From the NCBI GenBank assembly GCA_032209605.1, contig JASFXZ010000003.1, positions 9,984,807-10,048,806 on the forward strand: 64,000 nucleotides of DNA, read 5' to 3'. The DNA is from Mactromeris polynyma. Lineage: Eukaryota; Mollusca; Bivalvia; Venerida; Mactridae. Positions 12,310 to 24,058 of this stretch are shown piece by piece. The first letter of the stretch is position 1, and every line of letters begins with the position of its first letter. Under the pieces are notes generated by a model. That model was not told the origin of the DNA. It worked only from the letters and a program-made list of their open reading frames with translations, and made no database searches. A program made the translations under genes and the position numbers.

Positions 12310-13404
12310 CATGAGAACAGAAGGTGTATTGTAAATTCGCTGCAAACTCGGCTATTCTGCTACCAATATCCATGCAGATTTGCAGAAAGAGTATGGAGTG
12401 AATGCTCTACGGTATGGTACAGTGGCGAAATGGGTTCGTAGGTTTAAGGACGGGCGGGATATGTTAAAGATGATGATAGACCAGGGCGACCTGTTTCAGC
12501 TACTACTGACAAAGAAGTAATAGTAATAAAAGAACTGATAGAGACCAATGAAAGGTATAGGTGGATGAGTTAACCCATGTATCTGGCTTTCATTCGTCAT
12601 CCGTATATAGGATATTAACTGAAAAACTTCATCTCAGAAAAAATGTGCAGGATGGGTCCCCCATATTCTGAGACAAGAGCAGAAGGAAATGCGAGTAAAA
12701 TTAGCGTCGGAAATTGTTGCAAAGTTTAATAACTGTGATGAAAGGCGCCTAAATGAAATAGTAACTGGTGGTGAAACTTGGATCTATCATTTTGAGCCGG
12801 AAACCAAAGAAACAATTAAGGTTTGGGTAGCCTCAGCTGGTGATCTCCTAATTATAGCCCGTATATGTAAAGCTGTAGGCAAAACTATGTATGCCACATT
12901 CTTTGATGGCCATGGTCCGGTGTTTCAGGTTGCTGTTCCAAAGGTTCATCGGTCACTGGGACATTTTACAAAGAGGAAGTATAAGCAAAGGTCGTCAAAG
13001 TTAACGAAGACCGCCGCCCGCGCACAGGCATGCGGAGTATACACCTACTACATGACAATGCACCGGAACACAAATCTGCCGTAGTTACTACTTATTTACG
13101 CGAAACCAACTAAATAGTCCCGATCTAGCTCCATGCGACTTTTGCTATTTCCAAAGTTGAAAGACATGCTAAATGGCCGCCATTTCGTCTCCAGAACCAG
13201 TATTGGCTGCAGCGTATATCAATGTCTAAAACGTATACCTACTTTAGACTACCACGACGCTTTCCGGATGTGGATACAACGTTGCAAAAAAGTCATTTCA
13301 TAGTCAGGGAGAGTACTTCGAAGGGCTGAGTGAAAGAAATTAAGAAGTGAGTACCTTATGAACAGCGCGTGTCACTAGTTTATGAATTCATGAAATACCC
13401 CTCG
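12310..13404 (+). pseudogene. Degenerate mariner transposase
   Basis: Conceptual fragments across shifting frames match the mariner order: an HTH-like segment with ATNIHADLQKEYGVNALRYG (about 12350), then WVRRFKDGR and DDDRPGRP, then GGETWIYHFEPETKE (about 12770), LHDNAPEHKSA (about 13058) and SPDLAPCDF (about 13115), with a terminal YFEGLSERN and stop at about 13341. Frameshifts and stops break it, so no transposase can be made. The right end reads ttcatgaaatacccctcg followed by TA (13405-13406), typical of a mariner terminus. I could not find the matching left terminus, so the left boundary is approximate. Confidence 0.85.
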
Positions 13405-13464
13405 TAGTGTAGATATTAAACTTTCATGAAGTTGACTCTTTTTAATGTCCGAAATGAAAATGAT

Positions 13465-13985
13465 CAGGGAGCACACTTAAAAACTGTTAACCGCCGTATA
13501 TACAAACAGTGTATGCTCACTGAAAAAAATAAATGATTTTAGCATCACTGACATAAAATAATTGGCTCTGAGCGCAGATAAAATGGCCCATTTGGCACAT
13601 CACATTTCAATTTTTTTACACGAGAACATAATTGAATTATTTGCCTCCATAATTTTTTTTTGAAATGAAGTTATGTTGCATAATTTTCAAGTATAGCGTT
13701 TTGAAAATACACCTACCATGTGCACGTATGGCTTGTAGGACAAAATCCCCGCACCCGGACTAAATCGAATTCACTCATTTTGTACAAGGTGTACACAATC
13801 CCCTTCGTGAATTTTACAAGGCGGACATTGCAAAATGAGCTAAGAGGAATTTGTCTGGAGGGATTTTGTACGTATACCGTCTGGCTTGTCAGGTTCTATG
13901 GACGGTAATGTCGCGACATACTCATAATAAGCAGTGCTAATTCTAAAGAATTGGCATAATCTCGAATTTCTATTATGAATACTTT
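13465..13985. repeat. Dispersed repeat, inverted copy of 6545-6975
   Basis: Shares, in reverse complement, ttatgttgcataattttcaa, gttttgaaaatacacc, gagcgcagataaaatggccc and ataatctcgaat with 6545-6975. It directly abuts the 13998 repeat. Confidence 0.6.
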
Positions 13986-13997
13986 TAATTTATTTTT

Positions 13998-15130
13998 CAA
14001 TGGCATTGTCTCGTGTGCAGTAAATGGAATGGTTTGGAAACGAAGGAAAATGCTGGTTACTCAATTATACTTTGCTAATCAACATTTGCAACGCATTTGA
14101 CGTTTCCAGTATGTGGCGTACAAAGACGATCGTGTCCACCAACCTGGTTACTACCGATTGGCACAGGTTTTCGATCGAGTATTTAGGGTTAATTGGTATC
14201 GTGGTTGCAAATTTGAAAGTAGATTCTCACAGATAATTGTTTAACATCAGTAATGACGTAAAACATGGCCATAATTCCACAAACGCAAGCCCGATTGGTA
14301 TATACTAACGTTATAATTACAATGCAGACAGTACAGATACACAGACGGACGGACATTCAAGCTTCGAATGATACATGTAGTTTTTGCAATATAAATGAAA
14401 CATGGTACGTGTGCGTGTATATCCTGCAGAACATACCAATTCAGGCACAACCTGTAAAAGACTGCGAGGTCTCAAGAAACTGACATAACCTAAGAAAAAC
14501 AATTACCGCGTGATAATAATCCTATGAAAAGTAAATCTAATACAATTATTTGAAGAAGAACTTACTACATACATGCATATATAACCAGCTTTGCATCCTG
14601 GTGCTTTTACTTTGATCGCAGCAAGGTATTTTTACAGTTGTGCACGTTGTCTTCCGTTCGTTTAATGAATACTGTATTCGGAGCTGGAATAAAATAACAA
14701 GAATGATTCCCAACTGTAGATTAGCTCGATTTGATGGCGATATGAATCTCTGCAAACGACGGTTAGCAACACTATACCCGATTTTACCGTGAAATGAAGA
14801 TGACAAGACCGAACTGTGATCATTATATTATGCTGGCTGATATTTTTATGTAAAGTAACATCGTTGACATCCTCGCGACAATGGTTTGTCGTAAATATCT
14901 ACAATATATATTTGCATAGAAATAAACACTGGGACAAATGCAATGCGGAGAATCGGCTTTCTTACATATTTATACAGTCACGTAGGAGCTAGCTACACAT
15001 TGAACACTCCAGTTCCTGCATGCGTCCGAAACAAGAGGCTCGATGAAGGGAATATTAAAGCGTGTAAATTAAAAGCCATAGCAATAAAATTCCTTTTATC
15101 CGTGTAACAAATACACATATTCCATTGTAC
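13998..15130. repeat. 1.13 kb repeat, copy 1 (direct repeat of 16852-17983)
   Basis: Near-identical over its whole length to 16852-17983, from caatg.cattgtc to tattccattgtac. Differences are scattered single bases and one or two small indels, so the duplication is recent. A 70-codon frame (14024-14236) is open in both copies. The six base differences I count inside it are five amino-acid-changing to one silent, which argues against protein selection. The ends show at best a weak inverted resemblance, so the transposition mechanism is unclear. Confidence 0.85.
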
Positions 15131-15251
15131 AGCATGGACTTTGGGTTTCTCTTGTCATGTTGGAGAACGCAAGCCATCTCTCAGCGTGAAATGGTAAATA
15201 TCAATTCACAAGCCCAGTGTACCTGAGCAATAAATTACATAGAACTAGACT

Positions 15252-15345
15252 GTGTGTGCCTCTATAACTCAGTCGGTTAAACGTTCTGTATTTAGATGTA
15301 TTATTGAAAAGTTAAGCACCAGTTCGACTCTCACCCGAGGTATTC
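15252..15345 (+). repeat. tRNA-like pseudogene or SINE head
   Basis: An A-box-like ataactcagtcggttaaacg and a B-box-like ccagttcgactctcaccc are present. The anticodon region is too long and AT-rich (about 36 bp between the arms) to fold as a normal tRNA, so I do not call a functional tRNA. Confidence 0.4.
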
Positions 15346-15839
15346 TTTACTTTTTTAATTGTTTGTAAATATATACTCCGCACCACAGACGTTCATCAGG
15401 TAGCAATATACCGGTTCAATACCCGGAAAGTTTGTTTTTTTGCCGATCGATCATATTCAAGCCAAAACTTGAAAAAAGACTCATCTGCGTCACGTGGTCA
15501 TTTAAAATATAATCCGTCCATTGTTCTTACTTTTATTTCATTCAGTATCCTGCCGACAATATCGCGTCTCTCAGAATGCAGTGATGTAAACAATGTAATC
15601 GACATTACACAATATGAGAGTAACGCCACTCTCAAACACTTGACATATATGTAAAAAGTAACGTTTTAAACAACAAATGCAATGACGGGATTATAAAAAA
15701 ATAAATCTCAAATTTATCCGAAAAAAGCAACTATGACTGTTCATTGATGTTATACATTCCAAGACAATATCTTTATAAATAACGCATTTAATACTACCAA
15801 ATAATCAACGATTTCAATCCTACTGACTTAATGACATGC

Positions 15840-16490
15840 ATCATAGTGACTGTATTTACAACGAACGATTTATCGGATTAGCGAACTGTATAATTCCTGT
15901 TGCAATTCGATGTACAAACAAGAATACGTAAGTAACGGTATATTTACGATATAATTATATCTCCGCCAAAAGCAAATAGTGTTATTTAAGTTCATAGCGG
16001 AATTCAAAAACGTTGTATTGACGTTAACTGTTTATTACCTCCCTTGTATACAGATATGGTATTTCTAGATTTTGGCATTAGGAATAAACTATCAGGAATC
16101 AAATTTCATATCAGATACAAGAACAAAACAAATTTTGGCCATTGATAGGAAGAACTGAATTTTCAGAAAAGTGTGTCGAAATGCATTAACCAGGATAATA
16201 TATTTACACCAAGCTTGGGGCGTAGGGGGTGTATTATACCGTATTGATTTAACAATCCTAAATGTAGTTACTGCATTTGCTGATAGGGTTTTTGTTCAAA
16301 CAACCAACATGGAGTTGTTCACTTAAGGTGTGCATTTCCTACTGCGTGTGCACACTTTCATTTACTAATAGTTCACTCCGCCTCTTCATGTGTCTTACAT
16401 CCAATAAGCATCCAGAATTTTTCAAACGTTTGATCAACTAATCCATTTATTATGGCATTTCGCAAATATTTATTAAGTGTTTTCATTAAG
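15840..16490. repeat. Pearl-like element pieces without the satellite core
   Basis: Two blocks recur at 50.4-51.6 kb. Block X (15845-15935, ending ttcgatgtacaaacaagaata) matches 51505-51577. Block Y (16057-16490, starting ggtatttctagattttggca) matches 50401-50823. At the later locus the order is Y, 53-bp satellite array, X. Here X precedes Y and no satellite is present, as expected where the end of one unit meets the start of the next. Confidence 0.6.
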
Positions 16491-16851
16491 TAAATCTGGT
16501 AGGTGATCAATATGACTGTTAACTATAAGCCGGTTATAACTCACATATTAGAATTATAAACAAATTAAGTGCTGCGGTCGCTGACGCTTCCTTGCACTTA
16601 ATTTGCTTATAATTCCAATATATGAGCTCTAACCTATACTTAGCGCGCCAATATTGGTTAACTTTCAACTTGGTATTTCTTGACAACATGTGTTGTGTAC
16701 GCAATATAAGGAATTTCACATTTAAGTGAAAAAACATAATAAAGTCATGTTTGAGGAACACAAAGACATCACAATGTATTTAAAATTAACACAGTCAGTG
16801 TAGGGCAATTGATAATGTTGATGAACATATCAAATAATTGTTCAATTGTTC

Positions 16852-17983
16852 CAATGCATTGTCGTGTGTGCAGTAAATGGAATGGTTTGGAAACGCAGGA
16901 AAATACTGGTTACTGAATTATACTTTGGTAATCAACATTTGCAACGCATTTGACGTTTCCAGTATGTGGCGTACACAGATGATCGTGTCCACCAACCTGG
17001 TTACTACCGATTGGCACAGGTTTTCGATCGAGTATTTAGGGTTAATTGGTATCGTGGTTGCAAATTTGAAAGTAGATTCTCACAGATAATTGTTTAACAT
17101 CAGTAATGACGTAAAACATGGCCATAATTCCACAAACGCAAGCCCGATTGGTATATACTTATGTTAGAATTACAATGCAGACAGTACAGATACACAGGGG
17201 ACGGACATTCAAGCTTCGAATGATACATGTAGTTTTTGCAATATAAATGAAACATGGTACGTGTGCGTGTATATCCTGCAGAACATACCAATTCAGGCAC
17301 AACCTGTAAAAGACTGCGAGGTCTCAAGAAACTGACATAACCTAAGACAAACAATTACCGCGTAATTTAATAATCCTATGAAAAGTAAATCTATTAAAAT
17401 TATTTGAAGAAGAACTTACTACATACATGCATATATAACCAGCATTGCATCCTGGTGCTTTAACTTTGATCGCAGCAAGGTATTTTTACAGTTGTGCACG
17501 TTGTCTTCCGTTCGTTTAATGAATACTGTATTCGGAGCTGGAATAAAATAACAAGACTGATTCCAACTGTAGGTTAGCTCGATTTGATGGCGATATGAAT
17601 CTCTGCAAACGACGGTTAGCAACACTATACCCGATTTTACCGTGAAATGAAGATGACAAGACCGAACTGTGATCATTATTTCATGCTGGCTGATATTTTT
17701 ATGTAAAGTAACATCGTTGACATCCTCGCGCCAACGGTTTGTCGCAATTATCTACAATATACATTTGCATAGAAATAAACACTGGGATGAATGCAATGCG
17801 GAGAATCAGCTTTTTTACATATTTATACAGTCACGTAGGAGCTAGCTACACATTGAACACTCCAGTTCCTGCATGCGTCCGAAACTAGAGGCTCGATGAA
17901 GGGAATATTCAAGCGTGTAAATTAAAAGCCATAGCAATAAAATTCCTTTTATCCGTGTAACAAATACACATATTCCATTGTAC
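16852..17983. repeat. 1.13 kb repeat, copy 2
   Basis: Same orientation as 13998-15130 and nearly identical; starts caatgcattgtcgtgtgtgc and ends tattccattgtac. Flanks outside the match are unrelated, so this is a dispersed duplication and not part of a longer one. Confidence 0.85.
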
Positions 17984-19035
17984 GTTTGTTGATAAATATT
18001 TATTCTAAATGTCGTACGTTTCCGTGGGTGCCTTTATTTATCGACTGATTCCAATCTTAAACTTCAATACAACGTCGTCAGTGTCTATATTTATATTTGA
18101 TAATTTCTTCTCTATAATAGGCCAGTAACAATTCGCCAATAAATGGCCCCGTAACCGCACCAGTGGTACCGCTATAAATCGGACTGATAGGCTTCAGGTA
18201 CGGACTAAGATAAGAATAACATTGAGAAAAGATGTAAGGGGTATTTTAAAAAAAATAAATCCTGTGGATTTATCAAACTGACTGAGTGTAGGATCCGGGA
18301 ATTGTCAAGGGCTTATTGATTTACGTATGTCTGTTCGTTTTATGGCGACACAATTTGCATTTATTCAAATTTGTGATTTCTAAAATATTATTTAATGTAA
18401 TAAAGTGAGCGCAACGAGGTGTCATTTATTCAAACAAAATTATCATTTATGTTGTATTATAGTTTTAGTACAGAGGAGAAGATCAGATCCATTAATACAG
18501 GAGGCAGTACAGGCTGGAGAACTGTAGCCCGCATCCCGTCCTAGAAAAACTGTCGCATAATCATCTTGACGATAAGCTGAATTTTCCACACAAGGCCATC
18601 CTTAATTAAATCTAAGTTTGCGCTTAACCGACTTACACTATTTTTGGGTCGATAAGTCGATAATTTAGATTGTTTGTGTACCTTTGTAAATGGGATATAC
18701 AGGATAAATGTCGTGAGGAACGAGACAAAATAGGGAGTCGGAGCCAATAATGGCCTGGTCGGGGAACCATAAAAACATTACGAATGACGAATTTATTATA
18801 TAACTATGTGTAAATTTATTCCGATAATTACATGTTTTATAGACACCTTTTCTTGCCAAGCTGTAAGACGAATGCTTTATTTGTTTGTACTAACTTTTCA
18901 ATAAGCACAACAAGCTGTATGTCAATGACACAACTTATTTAGTTTAATTTGATATATTTAACATATTTTGTGAAGCAAATTATAAAAGTTAATATAAATA
19001 ATGCTCGATACAAGCAAACATTCATGGATAGTAAA
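17984..19035. other. Intergenic, no gene seen
   Basis: AT-rich. Short open frames resemble nothing known to me, and no repeat shared with the rest of the window was noticed. Confidence 0.4.
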
Positions 19036-19039
19036 ATTT

Positions 19040-19590
19040 ATGATAAAACTCGGACCAACGTGGCGTTTTAACTCACAACCTTCGGAGCTTGAATCAAGGA
19101 TTCAACGCCATGACCACTACAACTCCTATTTAACAATTGGAACTAATCAAATATAACATCATAACAACTATACAGATTGACTTAGGCATACAGTTTGTCT
19201 GTGATGTTCGAAATATGTCGAATGACGTGTTTATTGTCAAGCTACCAATCGTTAAATTTACTGTGATGACTTCATGTTTTTCCAGGTTTAAATTGCCATA
19301 TATTTTATCTCTCATGTTTATCCAATAGAGGTTTAATAAATATAATTAATTATATGCAAAACATGGTCTTTAGATCTCTACATTGCTTTAATTTGGGGAA
19401 CGTTTGTCTGAGAAGAGGCTTAGTTCAAGAGGTAGGTAAACAAAAAGAGTAAAACAAGCATGTTATATACCGAAATGTGTGTCAGTGTCTATAGTTTATC
19501 AGACCACCGGCATAAATGTGTAGAATTGGCGAAAGCCCCAAATTTAATATGGCGTCCAAGTTGAACCTGTGTTAGTGGTCAACTGAAAGC
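19040..19590. repeat. 0.55 kb repeat with SINE-like head, copy 2
   Basis: Partner of 10940-11505 in the same orientation. The left part (acaaccttcggagcttgaat followed by attcaacgccatgaccac) is a tRNA-like head on the minus strand, so the unit probably includes a SINE inserted in reverse. Confidence 0.65.
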
Positions 19591-20124
19591 AGGCAGCTGT
19601 TTTAAGTAGCAACTATTAATGAATCCTAACTGGAAATAGCATGCGTTTAAAAACATATAAGCATCAGCTAAAATCACTTGATTTTAATATCATTTCTCAG
19701 CAAGACAAAATAAAACACAAATTAGATACTAACAATATACATTTGAACCGGTGATAGTTGTCACCTGAATTTTGCCTGTTTCCACGTTTACATAATTTAA
19801 TTCTACACAACATGGTATTGTTTCTTATTTTGATCCACATCTATGGCAAACCTGAATTATTTGTAAATGAACATTTTAGTATCAAAAATAAAATGTAAAA
19901 TACATGTAAATTACCTTAAAACTGACAAAATCTCAAAACTGTCCCTGGAATCCACGGAGAAACAAATAATAAAAACATGCTGAAATACAAAAACAGAGAA
20001 AATTAGTTGCTAAAAATAAGTCCAACATCCAGATAAACGAGCTGTCTCTCATACAAAGGTATTTGTTAAAACAAACGTTTATTCTTTTTTTAATTTTAGT
20101 TCTTCATAATGACAAAACATATAC
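19591..20124. other. Intergenic, no gene seen
   Basis: I looked on the minus strand for a following Rho-GTPase exon (motifs such as TKxDLR) to extend the 20662-20779 exon and saw none. Confidence 0.35.
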
Positions 20125-20300
20125 AGCGAAACCTCAATAATAAGACCACCCTAGGGACCTTTGAAAACGGATTTAATTTTGATGTGGTCTCAATATTTAG
20201 GTTGAATAAAGAACAAAACAGCGAACATGAACTTGAGGATGGTGGTCTTAATTTTGAAGTGGTCTTATAATCAAGGTGGTCTTCAAGTGAGGTTTTACTA
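20125..20300. mobile_element. MITE, 'CAGTAAAACCTCA' family
   Basis: Begins cagcgaaacctcaataataa and ends caagtgaggttttacta, nearly inverted ends, with TA at 20123-20124 on the left. The inner aagaccaccc and ggtggtcttaatttt blocks are characteristic. Confidence 0.75.
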
Positions 20301-20344
20301 TAAAAGTCGTTCCATTGTTGTGATATGGTACAGTTTGAACTTAT

Positions 20345-20545
20345 TTATTTTACATGCATTGTGAAATAAGTTCTTACAGCTTAAACTGATAACTGTCGAT
20401 AACTACTTTCTAGGTAACTAACCAGTACTCCTGATGCAGGAATTGTGAACAATTTGTGGCTCAACTTCGCACAAGGCGGGATTCGAACCCGAAACTACAA
20501 CCTTCGGATCAGGGGCTCAATCCCAAGACCACTTTGCTTAACGTG
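20345..20545 (-). repeat. tRNA-derived SINE, reverse orientation
   Basis: Read on minus: head with aagtggtcttgggattgagc, B-box-like gggttcgaatcccgcc, body with taccta-type AGTACTGGTTAGTTACCTAG and tail cttatttcacaat. Same family as 8930-9130. Confidence 0.65.
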
Positions 20546-20661
20546 TGTTCTCTGCATTGTACAACGCTACTAGTCAATATCACAAATTTCCATGTTTAGC
20601 TAATAAAATACAAACATGCACATTCCTGACCAATAGAATATTGGTTTATGTAATATTTTAC

Positions 20662-20779
20662 CGTTTCTGGATAAGACATTGGTCTCAGTCTGTCGTAGTC
20701 CGAGTGCCCGGCTGTATCCCAAAGTTGGAACTCATAATCTGTCTTGTCGACCATCATATCAAGATTATACTCACTGCCC
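20662..20779 (-). CDS. Isolated exon of a Rho-family small GTPase
   Basis: A 118 bp exon-like segment on minus is bounded by a good acceptor (tttttatgacag) and donor (acg|gtaaaa). It encodes 39 residues including [17 protein letters not shown] followed by [15 protein letters not shown], the switch II region of Rho/Rac/Cdc42 proteins. Rho proteins are membrane-associated GTP switches controlling actin. Here the normal DTAGQE is DTAGHS, so the catalytic glutamine is His. I found neither the P-loop exon upstream nor the NKxD/TKxDLR exons downstream. It may be one exon of a gene with long introns or a leftover pseudogene exon; the single frame and intact splice sites slightly favour a real exon. 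Confidence 0.55.
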
Positions 20780-21054
20780 CTGTCATAAAAATGAATCACA
20801 GTTGCTGCCATCCATACAGATGTCCGTACATATACTGGACAAAAGAGCTAACCCGCCAGTACTATTTCACACAGTGTTTAAAGTTACTGATTCTGTTGGC
20901 TTTGATTTCAGTAAGCTATGAATGACACATTTTCAGACTAACTATCATAATGTTATGTGTACATCTAACAATAACTTCACAATTGGAATTAATAAGACCA
21001 AAAAGAGGGATGATTAAGTTGTTACAGGAAACGCCACGCACACAAGATAAGGCA

Positions 21055-21850
21055 AGCAGGGATTTCACTAGGTGCTGAATCTTAAGGGTCATTTTGATAA
21101 TTGTTTACTGGATTTTACCATTTTATAGCCAAAATACCTATAATTTAGAGAAAAATTCACCCTTCAACTAGAATCTTATGAATGAATGCTAATGAGAGAT
21201 TATTGTATTTGAGCGGTTAAATTAATTGTAAATTATCATAACATGAAATATCAATAATGTTGTTGAAGAGAGGTTATTGTTGATAAGAACCCCGCTCTTG
21301 AGAGAATGAACATTACTATAGACAAATTTATAACATTCATTAAAGCCAAGTGGCATGTCTGTCTGTCAGACATTTAAGTAGCTAAACAAATATCACATTT
21401 ATAGTTGATAACATAAATTGATACTCACACTACTCAATTCAGCCTCGTGATGGTTTGATGGTAATTCCATTAGAAATTATTGATTTTTAATGTGTGATTG
21501 TACAAAAGTCAGTTGAATTTACTGTGACATATATAATATTATATATGTTACAAAAGCACTTAATTAAAAGTTAAAATATGTTAAAAAGCTGACATGTTAG
21601 ACATTTTAAATGATAACTCTCTTATATGAACACAAGCATATACTAAATATATGTTTTTTAATTAAAATTAACATAACAATATATAAGATTATCAGTGGTT
21701 CACAAAATCGTTGTTATTATTTATGCAAGTTTATTATATAAAAAGGTTGGATAAAAATTGAAGAAGTATTGAAACCTGGACCATAAAATACGGTCATATA
21801 AATGAGATGGTGTTTCGAGGTGGTGTTTAAGTTAAACTTTACTGTGCATG
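21055..21850. repeat. Mosaic of repeat fragments, including an empty site for the 1654-3895 element
   Basis: 21060-21110 matches 255-320, 21211-21390 matches 3896-4100, 21455-21755 matches the interior of the 1654-3895 element (about 3130-3430), and 21765-21850 matches part of the 9868 MITE. At 21217-21230 the flanking repeat is continuous where copy 1 carries the element. Confidence 0.6.
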
Positions 21851-21937
21851 TTAGTCAGTTATAACCGTTCTAATTTAAGGAACTATTTAGTGAAGATTTA
21901 ACACACACATTATGGAAAGAGTAGATGTGTTATAGTA

Positions 21938-22097
21938 CAATTAAACTTCAACTCAGTAATAAGACCACCATAAAATTAAGAACACGGATTTCAGGTCATG
22001 GGTGTGCTCTTTATTCAACCTTAATTTAAAGACCACCTAAATAAGTAGGCCGGTTTTCAAGGGTCTCAATGTTGGTCTTATTAATTAGATTTTACTA
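21938..22097. mobile_element. MITE, 'CAGTAAAACCTCA' family
   Basis: Begins at caattaaacttcaactcagt after TA and ends ttaattagattttacta, with internal aagaccacc and ggtctt blocks in inverted orientation. Confidence 0.65.
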
Positions 22098-22254
22098 CAT
22101 ATAGTTTTCCATTTAACAATGGCAAAAATCGTACAGCCGAAACAGTATTGGGGTATTAAAGTAACCCCATGCTTCAGAATCTAGTAAAACAGCAAATCTA
22201 CAAAATACGAATTGATGTCAGGTAGACACTTGTCAACAAGCCTAAATGCAAATA

Positions 22255-22432
22255 TAATATTACCTCACTCAAAGACCACCTCAATAATAAGACCATCTCA
22301 ATATTTAGAACACAATTTCAAGTCCATTTCACTGTTTTGGTATTTATTCAATATGAATATTAGAACCACTTCAATATTAAGACCGATTTTCAAGGGTCCC
22401 AATGCTGGTCTTATTATGGAGGCTTTCCTGTA
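22255..22432. mobile_element. MITE, 'CAGTAAAACCTCA' family
   Basis: Contains ctcaaagaccacctcaataa at the left and ggtcttattatggaggcttt at the right. Internal similarity is greatest to the 10149 copy. Confidence 0.65.
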
Positions 22433-22882
22433 CATGGGTACATGAAGTTATTTTCCCCTCCGCAAATAAAGAAGCCGGAAAGTGTCAGATGTGTCAATAA
22501 GACTGACCAGTCACTAAATATTCTCGCGATTTATTTCTCATAATTGGAGGTATTGATGTTTTTATTATCTATTAAATGCCATAATTATGTCAGTTCTTTT
22601 AATAAGCGTGCTTGTAATGTGTCTTGAAGTCACTTAAACATTCAGTGTCATGTTGAGAATATTTCAGCAGCTAGAGTGTCGGAAGACCATCGGATGACAC
22701 CTAAGTAGCGCCACCAACCTTTCTTAAGCCGGCTGGATAGATTCCATATAAAAGTTTTAAAAGCAAATTGAAATGCTCAAATGGACGTAGATTTTTAAGA
22801 GATACTGTTGAAGTTAGATGAGTGAAAAATCAAATCATTTAATGCATTAGGACTCACTGGATTTATCACCATTCTAAAACTA

Positions 22883-23055
22883 CAGTCGGGCTTCGGTCAT
22901 TCGAATTCATCGGGTCCGAAATTGTATTCAGTCGAATAAAACATGGTTTCGAATAACCTATTTCAATTCGACCTGCATACATGGGGACTTGATATTTATT
23001 TCGGATAATACCAATTATTCGGATAAAAGGTTGTCGAATAAACGAGCTCCGACAG
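22883..23055. mobile_element. MITE, 'CAGTCGGACCTCG' family
   Basis: Begins cagtcgggcttcggtcattc after TA (22881-22882) and ends tcgaataaacgagctccgac, inverted termini. Shares ttcatcgggtccgaaat and ggataaaaggttgtcgaata with the 10535 copy. Confidence 0.75.
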
Positions 23056-23209
23056 TTGTACCTTGAATATCCGAACATACAAACTTTCTTTTCATTAATA
23101 CATGATTAGTTCGATATATTGAATTTATATTTTGATGATATGTTGCTTAAAGGTACATATACTTACTTTTGGACAAAATATCCTTGGTCATAGATATAAG
23201 AAAGTCGGC

Positions 23210-23410
23210 GGTAATTGCCTTCATAAACATGTACTAAAAAACACCATTGTCACTTTGCTTGCATGTTTCCCGAACATACAAATACAAGTGTCTTCTATCC
23301 TGACCTACGCGCCAAGTTACCACTAGCATAGGAGATACCTGACATCGGAAACGTGTTTGCAGATCCAGGAAACATTTAAAAAAAGATACAATGCAATGTG
23401 TTAGAGAACG
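23210..23410. repeat. Dispersed repeat, copy 2 of pair with 6230-6400
   Basis: Collinear diverged blocks with 6230-6400 (see that entry). No termini or coding content seen. Confidence 0.5.
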
Positions 23411-24058
23411 TCTCTATGAAGACGTTAGCATGCCATTATCTAAAATATTATGTACCTTTAATCCTACTTTCTATTAGTAAGCATATAATGACCGATATAT
23501 TTTTGATTATGTAAATATTAACACGTACACTCGTGGGCAGGATTGCCTTTCTCTACAATACACTTTGCCAATTGATTTAAATATGAATCCGACATAATGT
23601 ATTATCTACGTTGTGTGCTTCCGACCGCCTGATTAGCTCAGTGGTAAGAGCGCCAGCCTGTCGTCCGGGAGGTCCCGGGCTGGGCAGGTCATGTCCTTCA
23701 CTCACAATTGGCTACGGTCATTTGTCCCCCACCTCTGATTCGTGTGGAAAAGGTGTCATCTGCTTGTGGTATTGTAAGTTAGTACTGGTTGTTAATTATT
23801 ACCAAGAAAACTGATTAAGTCAAATGAAGGTCACGTATATAACTGATAAAAATGTTGAAAAACGGTGTCTGTCTTGATTAAAAAAGGGTTGATCCCTACT
23901 GCAGGGGTGGCATTTGACAACTATCCGAGAGCTGACGACAATGTAGTAGTTTTATGTTTACGATGTAACATAATAAAGGGAGACAACTCCGTTTATAATA
24001 GTAAGTTCATCGACAGAGTTTTTTCTCTTGACCAAATAAATTGATATATATATACATA
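23411..24058. other. Intergenic with one SINE-like unit
   Basis: No gene seen apart from the tRNA-like unit at 23619. Confidence 0.4.
23619..23810 (+). repeat. tRNA-derived SINE of a second type
   Basis: Starts gaccgcctgattagctcagtgg, a clear tRNA-like A-box, continuing gagcgccagcctgtcgtccg. The expected GGTTCGAATCC arm is degraded (cccgggctgggcaggtc). The body (attcgtgtggaaaaggtgtc) is unlike the 8930 family. Not a functional tRNA as read. Confidence 0.5.

Larger units (their letters stand above)
15131..16851. other. Spacer between the two 1.13 kb repeats
   Basis: No gene seen. It contains a tRNA-like unit at 15252 and the pearl-like fragments at 15840-16490. Confidence 0.4.

Noticed and set aside
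14024..17089. A 70-codon frame open in both 1.13 kb repeat copies, which could be a small conserved gene
   Set aside because: Most of the base differences between the copies within the frame change the amino acid, as expected without selection, and the protein resembles nothing known.
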